Origin: Balaenoptera acutorostrata
Lineage: Eukaryota > Chordata > Mammalia > Artiodactyla > Balaenopteridae
NCBI RefSeq assembly: GCF_949987535.1
Contig: NC_080069.1
Coordinates: 41,219,269-41,283,268 of the forward strand
Direction: 5' to 3'
Length of the DNA: 64,000 nt
The number at the start of each line of letters is the position of its first letter. Positions within the stretch are counted from its first letter, which is position 1. Below are positions 59,326 to 64,000 of this stretch, piece by piece. Under the pieces are notes generated by a model. The model searched no databases and was not told the origin of the DNA. It worked only from the letters and a program-made list of their open reading frames with translations. The translations under genes and the position numbers were made by a program.

Positions 59326-59463
59326 CATCACCATCACCATCATCACCATCATCATCACCATCATCATCACCATCATCACCATCACCATCACCATCATCAC
59401 CATCACCATCACCATCATCATCACCATCATCACCATCATCACCACAGCCATCAACATCATCGT
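59326..59463 (+). repeat. Compound (CAT/CAC)n trinucleotide microsatellite
   Basis: About 45 triplets drawn only from CAT and CAC, interrupted only near the end. One plus frame would be a histidine run and the minus frames Met/Val or Asp/Gly runs; these are artefacts of the repeat, with no gene around them. Confidence 0.95.
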
Positions 59464-60723
59464 CATCAAGTTTTCCTGTCTTATTACCAACACAAACATT
59501 TCCTGTCCAGCACTGGAGATTAAAAGATGAAAGATCTGATCTCTGGACCCAGAAGCTTATAGAATGGAAGGCAACGCTGTCTGGAACCGACCACAATGTA
59601 ACGTGATGACAGCTATGAGAGGAAAATGAACTAAGCCCCATGAGAGAATGTGATTAATGGTCTGTTTTCTGCCTAAAATGGGACCTTTTACCATCAAATA
59701 TTGTTCAAGAGCAAAGGAAATTCACCAAACAAAACAGCAATGATGATACAAAACAAATGAACACAACTAACCACAAAGGAATGTGCTTCCTAAAAAGTCT
59801 TGTAAAACTTCAGGAAAATGGCAGACTGAGGCTCTATAGTGTATATTCCCTTTCCTTGGTCTGGTTCCAAACACATAGTGGATAAAATATAACCATTAAA
59901 AAATTCTATTCTGATTTCAAATCAGGAACCAGGAAATAAAAGGAGAAATCAAAAGCTACAGAGCTAGAGCCTACAGTTGATGCCATGGATGCCCAAAGAA
60001 GGGAGTTGCGGGTACTAGGGAAGATCCAGGAATTCTGAGGGGATAAGATATATGGCCTTGAGCCCTGGAAGGGCTATTTGCTTTGAGAAGAAGGGTCTAG
60101 AAAAAACCACTACAATTGTAGCAGGGGAGTGTTATCTCCACCCAAGGCTTTGGATGAATGGAACTAAAAATTACATGCCTGTGCCATGGGTGAGTTAGGG
60201 ATCCTAAGTATATACCCTTTTCTGTATGGGCACCTTCATGGTGCCATGATGCCAGCTGCAGAGAAATGGTCCTAAGCAGGTAAAACCCATTGGACACCTG
60301 GTAGATACAAACAAAAACCACTCTGTAGGGATGCTTCCACATTCCAGAAATCAGAGACCCCTGTAGGAAAGAAAATAGCCCCCACTGAAGATGCACTCAC
60401 AACCAGAAATGAAAAGCTTATAATAGGAAACTATCTCCCATGAGAGAGACCCCACAGATATAACACAGATACAATAAGATATCTGAAAGAGATTTTTAAA
60501 AGCAACAAAACAATACAAACAAAACTGTACACGCTAAGTTTATATGGCTGAATAAGCAAACGTATTTAATATGACCGAATCCAAAAAGCCCTTCACCCAA
60601 GGACCACTCCCCCTCTAGGGTTTCAATTTCAACTTTTAGTAAATCATTCCTTCATATGAAATATGTTCTTCTTTCAGCCTTCCTTTCAAAAGATGCAAAT
60701 ACTCCTGGGAAAATTAATACAAG
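59464..60723. other. Gene-poor flank, possible L2 scrap
   Basis: 59510-59600 (GGACCCAGAAGCTTATAGAA) may be reverse L2. The rest is unassigned. Confidence 0.4.
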
Positions 60724-60965
60724 TTAGCCTTTCTCAAATTTCAGTGTTTATTGGAATCATCTGTGGAGTTCTTCCAAAATGAGCCCTACCCAGTGAAATT
60801 CTGGTTTAAGCGAATTTAGCATGGGACTTAGGAATCTGGATATTTAACTAGTGTCCCAAGTTATTGCCAGGGTACGGTGAGGATGGGTTTGAACTCCTGA
60901 CCAAGTGGTCTACTGTAAAAACTGTTTAGGGGCTGGGAATCAGCTTGGTTGAGAACTTCTAGTTA
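60724..60965 (+). mobile_element. MER5-like hAT-Charlie remnant
   Basis: CTTTCTCAAATTTCAGTGTT, TGGAATCATCTGTGGAGTTC, GAATCTGGATATTTAACTAG and a terminal GGTTGAGAACTTCTA: the ends are inverted repeats of TTCTCAAA type. Confidence 0.7.
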
Positions 60966-61240
60966 AGAAATCTATATTTTGAATTAGAATAACTTTATGT
61001 ATACAGAGCAATATATAGTCCATAGATATTCTTCTACATACACACCTTTTAAGTCATATTGAGTTTATACCTTTCTTTTAAGATTGGATTTTAGCATATG
61101 GTCATGGATATTGACAGTAGAAGTGAAGAAGAAGGAAGAAGAGAGGAAAGGAGAGTTGTTAAGTCCAAAGCTAAGAATTAAGTAATAACAAGGAGGAATT
61201 GTTATCTCTATTATGTCTGCCTCAAATATAGCCTGGGGTG
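60966..61240. other. Flank, no feature recognised
   Basis: A purine-rich patch at 61120-61155. Confidence 0.45.
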
Positions 61241-61244
61241 TCAG

Positions 61245-61560
61245 AGACATTTACTACTTGCCAGGTATCCCTATACTCTTCCTCATTTCCAGACCTCCCT
61301 GCAGGGGGTGTGGCCAAGTGGCTAGTTCTGGCAGTGAGTGGCAGCGTATGTCACTTGCAGAATAAACCCTTAAGAGTTGTGTGCAGCTCTCTGCCACTCC
61401 GTGTCTCTCCCCCAAGCATAAAGGTCGACTGCCCAGGGAGGGTTGCCTGAACCCAATCAAGCTTGTGTGAGCCATAAATAAACCTTTTGGTGTTAAGTTT
61501 GCTGAAATTGGGGGGAGGGTGTGCTTGTTACCACAACAAAGTCTAACCTAACAAGAAATG
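61245..61560 (+). mobile_element. MLT1-like MaLR LTR remnant
   Basis: GGGGGTGTGGCCAAGTGGCT.. and the end ATAAATAAACCTTTTGGTGT..TTGTTACCACAACAAAGTCT resemble MLT1-type LTRs. Confidence 0.55.
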
Positions 61561-61746
61561 CCCAACCTAGTAGTTATAGATACAGTTCTTGTCTTGCACT
61601 CTGTTTTTCTATTTACTTTCTATCACTGATCCCAACATCTTTAAATTGCTAAAGATGAATAAAGATCTGAATAAACTCCAGGATATTACTTGTTCATCTT
61701 CTTTTCCTACTATCTAATCCTTTAGGCAGAGTTCCATGAAGCTATG

Positions 61747-61747
<1 letters not shown>
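61561..61747. other. Short spacer
   Basis: Nothing assigned. Confidence 0.4.
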
Positions 61748-61794
<47 letters not shown>

Positions 61795-61806
61795 GCGCGT
61801 GTGTGT
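61748..61806 (+). repeat. (TG)n(CG)n compound dinucleotide repeat
   Basis: About 16 TG units, then GCGCGCGCGCACGCGCGCG, then TGTGTG: 59 bases of unbroken alternating purine-pyrimidine sequence. Confidence 0.95.
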
Positions 61807-62914
61807 TAAGGTATTGTTTTTAGGAAACAAAAGATACTGATATTTCTGGTCCATGCCTGGGAAGAGTAATAACTGGCAATGCTCACATTTTACTGACCTC
61901 TTTAGAGCTAGTTTCCTTTTAGTGTAAAGAGAATAGCAGAACCAAGCAGATGTTCTGGCCACTCTGCAGCTGCTTGATTTACAATGTGACACCACATTTA
62001 TGAAATCAGCTGGGGAACCCCATGGCATCCTAAGGTTTCAGGAAGGGAAATTCACGGTGTGAGTCAATCCAGGTTCCAATGTTGTCAAGTGCTCTGTGAT
62101 GGGAAGTTGCTGTGAGTTTCCCAAAGGACAGCCAAGGATGCTGGGGGAGGGCAAGAATGAACATAAAGCAGCCTGCTCCCTTCCTCGACAGGATCAGTGG
62201 GAGGGATAGCAGGAGGAGGAAGCATGGAGAGGGAATCCCAAGAAGAAACGAAAGAAACCCCATTTTTCAAACTGTTAACTTCCCCCAAGTTTGCTCCCCA
62301 ACTCCTACTCCAGCATGAGGAGGATTAAGGAACCATCTCCACCACAGTGAGGGAACACCTGCCCAGGGTTCGTGCAGAAGTTTGCACCATTCTCTCCACA
62401 CTCATCCTACTCTTGTTATGCTTAGAATAAAAAACGTGGTCTCTGTGGGCTGCAAAGAGGTCTGGTTTGGAGATTAGTGAGCCAAAGAGAACCAAATAAA
62501 GTTTGACAACATCAGGGTTGAGAAAGCTATCCTGAGGCAACACACTTAGTAATTTGCAATGATATTTCAGTGCAGGAACTTTCAAAGACACAATCTTAAC
62601 AATCTATTCTTTTCCACTTCTAAGCAGAGTGCATAATAACTGCATTTTTTAAAATGTCTTTGAACTTCTCTCTTGCTTTTAAAAAAATTACAAAACCATG
62701 GGTCATGACTTTTGCCAGTCACCCTTGTGATAAAAACAAAACAAAATAAAACTCAATTGTCTCCTAGGCATTGCAACATTTGTTGAATAAATGAGTGGAT
62801 GAATGGTCAAGAGGAGAAGGTAACTGTGGGAACAGTGGGAAATGCAGTTTTAGACATGTTGGGTTTAGGATGCTAATTGAAATATGTATGCTAGACTGAC
62901 AGATTTGACTACTT
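61807..62914. other. Gene-poor flank, nothing assigned
   Basis: 62762-62805 (ATTTGTTGAATAAATGAGTG) resembles an L2 end. No gene. Confidence 0.45.
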
Positions 62915-63840
62915 AAAAGTTTTAAATTCTGTATGACAAAGGACACCACAAATAAAATTGGAAGACAAGCAACACATTGGAGGAAAGTATGTACACGTAC
63001 TAAATGAAAGATTACTATCCAAAATATATGTATTTCCTAAAAAAAATCTATAAAAGGCCCATATCTCAGTAGCTAAATGAGTGAAGGCTATGAACAGGCA
63101 ATTTGCAGACGAATTACAAATGTCAATAAACAGATGGTGAAATGTCAATAAAAAGATAGCAAACTGCATTAATAATAAAACAAATGCCCATGAACAACCA
63201 GATTTCAATTTTTGCCAATCAGTTTGGCAAAAAAAAAAAAAATTGATGATTTCAAGTATTGAAGATGCTATAAAGAAACAAGCTTCTCATTCAATGTAGA
63301 AGTATACATTTTAAAGTCTTTTGTGTGTAGGGGGAAGCAATTTGGCAAGAGTTTCACAATTTTAAATATGTCTACACTTTCAACAATTTCATTGCTATCA
63401 ACCTATCTTAGAGAAAATGCACATGTGCCAAAGAGCATGAACTAAGATGTTTTTCGCTGCTTTGTTTATAATATTGAAAACTGGAAACAATCCAAACATC
63501 CATCAGCAGTGGAGTAATTACATATATTACGATATACCCATTTAAAGAAATTTCATATTGCTGTTTTAAAAAGAACGTAGTAGATTTTTATTTGCTGATA
63601 TGGAAAGATCTCCAAATCAAAAAGTAAGTCAATTGGTAAAGTATAGAACACATGAGTCCATTAAATTACATGGAAAGAAGACTGGAAATATATCCACCAC
63701 ACTGTCCATGTTAGTTTCCTTTGGGGCGGGTGATGGTTATGGGAAAGGTGGAGGGGTTACTTTTACATTTTACTTCAACCATTTCCATGTATTCTTTATC
63801 ACAAGGAATTTTAGGAGACAGGAAATTGATGGAGTATAGG
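62915..63840 (+). mobile_element. Old L1 LINE remnant
   Basis: AATTCTGTATGACAAAGGAC, GGCCCATATCTCAGTAGCTA, AGGCAATTTGCAGACGAATT, AAACAATCCAAACATCCATC and GATATGGAAAGATCTCCAAA are ordered L1 ORF2/3' passages with many stops. Confidence 0.75.
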
Positions 63841-63901
63841 CAAGATAATCCATTTGATTTTGTTGCTTAGGCAGAACAATACAGTAGTTAAGATCATGGG
63901 G

Positions 63902-64000
63902 GGCTTCCCTGGTGGCGCAGTGGTTGAGAGTCTGCCTGTTCATGCAGGGGACACGGGTTCGAGCCCTGGTCTGGGAGGATCCCACATGCCGCGGAGCAAC
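63902..64000 (+). mobile_element. CHR-type cetacean SINE (copy 5), cut by window end
   Basis: GGGCTTCCCTGGTGGCGCAG head with A box and GGGTTCGAGCCC B box. The body continues past the end of the window. Confidence 0.95.

Noticed and set aside
59236..59641. Poly-His, poly-Asp/Gly and poly-Met/Val frames
   Set aside because: They are the CAT/CAC microsatellite read in different frames.

Overview
This is vertebrate nuclear DNA, almost certainly from a cetacean (whale or dolphin). The best evidence is five copies of a young tRNA-derived SINE of the CHR type (about 15.57, 18.0, 28.2, 58.1-58.5 and 63.9 kb), together with cetartiodactyl-type L1 3' ends at 5.9-7.0, 40.0-42.4 and 54.8-55.2 kb. There is no bacterial, phage or plasmid content, no CRISPR array and no operon. 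The species call rests on remembered repeat consensus sequences, not on a search.

The one gene I can identify is NTRK2 (TrkB, the BDNF/NT-4 receptor tyrosine kinase), on the minus strand. Its first coding exon is at 11921-12132. It encodes the signal peptide and the cysteine-rich start of the LRR N-cap, and ends in a clean GTGAGT donor in phase 2. A strong branch-point, polypyrimidine and AG acceptor puts the 5' edge of this exon at 12494, giving a leader with two short upstream ORFs. The exon sits at the downstream edge of a CpG island (about 12.15-14.65 kb). That island carries a GCC trinucleotide run and a pair of CRE-like sites that match what is known of the neuronal, CREB-responsive TrkB promoter. 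Everything below 11920 is NTRK2 intron; I saw no further NTRK2 exon there. Everything above about 14.7 kb is upstream flank without a recognisable gene.

Layout: 1-7.6 kb is intron with old L2/L1 remnants, an inverted pair of L1 3' ends and a polypurine tract. 7.6-11.9 kb is unusually poor in repeats and contains a small CpG-rich islet at 10.44-10.85 kb. 11.9-14.65 kb is the exon, leader and promoter. 15.4-64 kb is gene-poor flank, mostly layers of transposons: L2 and MIR fossils, hAT remnants, MaLR-type LTRs, a solo ERV1-type LTR at 47.5 kb, old L1 copies at 17-20, 31-32.7, 53.4-54 and 63 kb, a younger 5'-truncated L1 at 40.0-42.4 kb, and the SINEs. Several insertions keep exact target-site duplications, so their order can be read directly (for example a SINE inside an old L1 at 18 kb).

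No new protein-coding system is visible. The observations most worth a second look are a 54-bp near-identical duplication 1.56 kb apart (43.8 and 45.4 kb), a 73-bp minimal retro-insertion with 15-bp target-site duplications (48.66 kb), the CpG-rich islet with a consensus donor in NTRK2 intron, the leader uORFs and CRE pair, and several expandable or Z-DNA-prone simple repeats.
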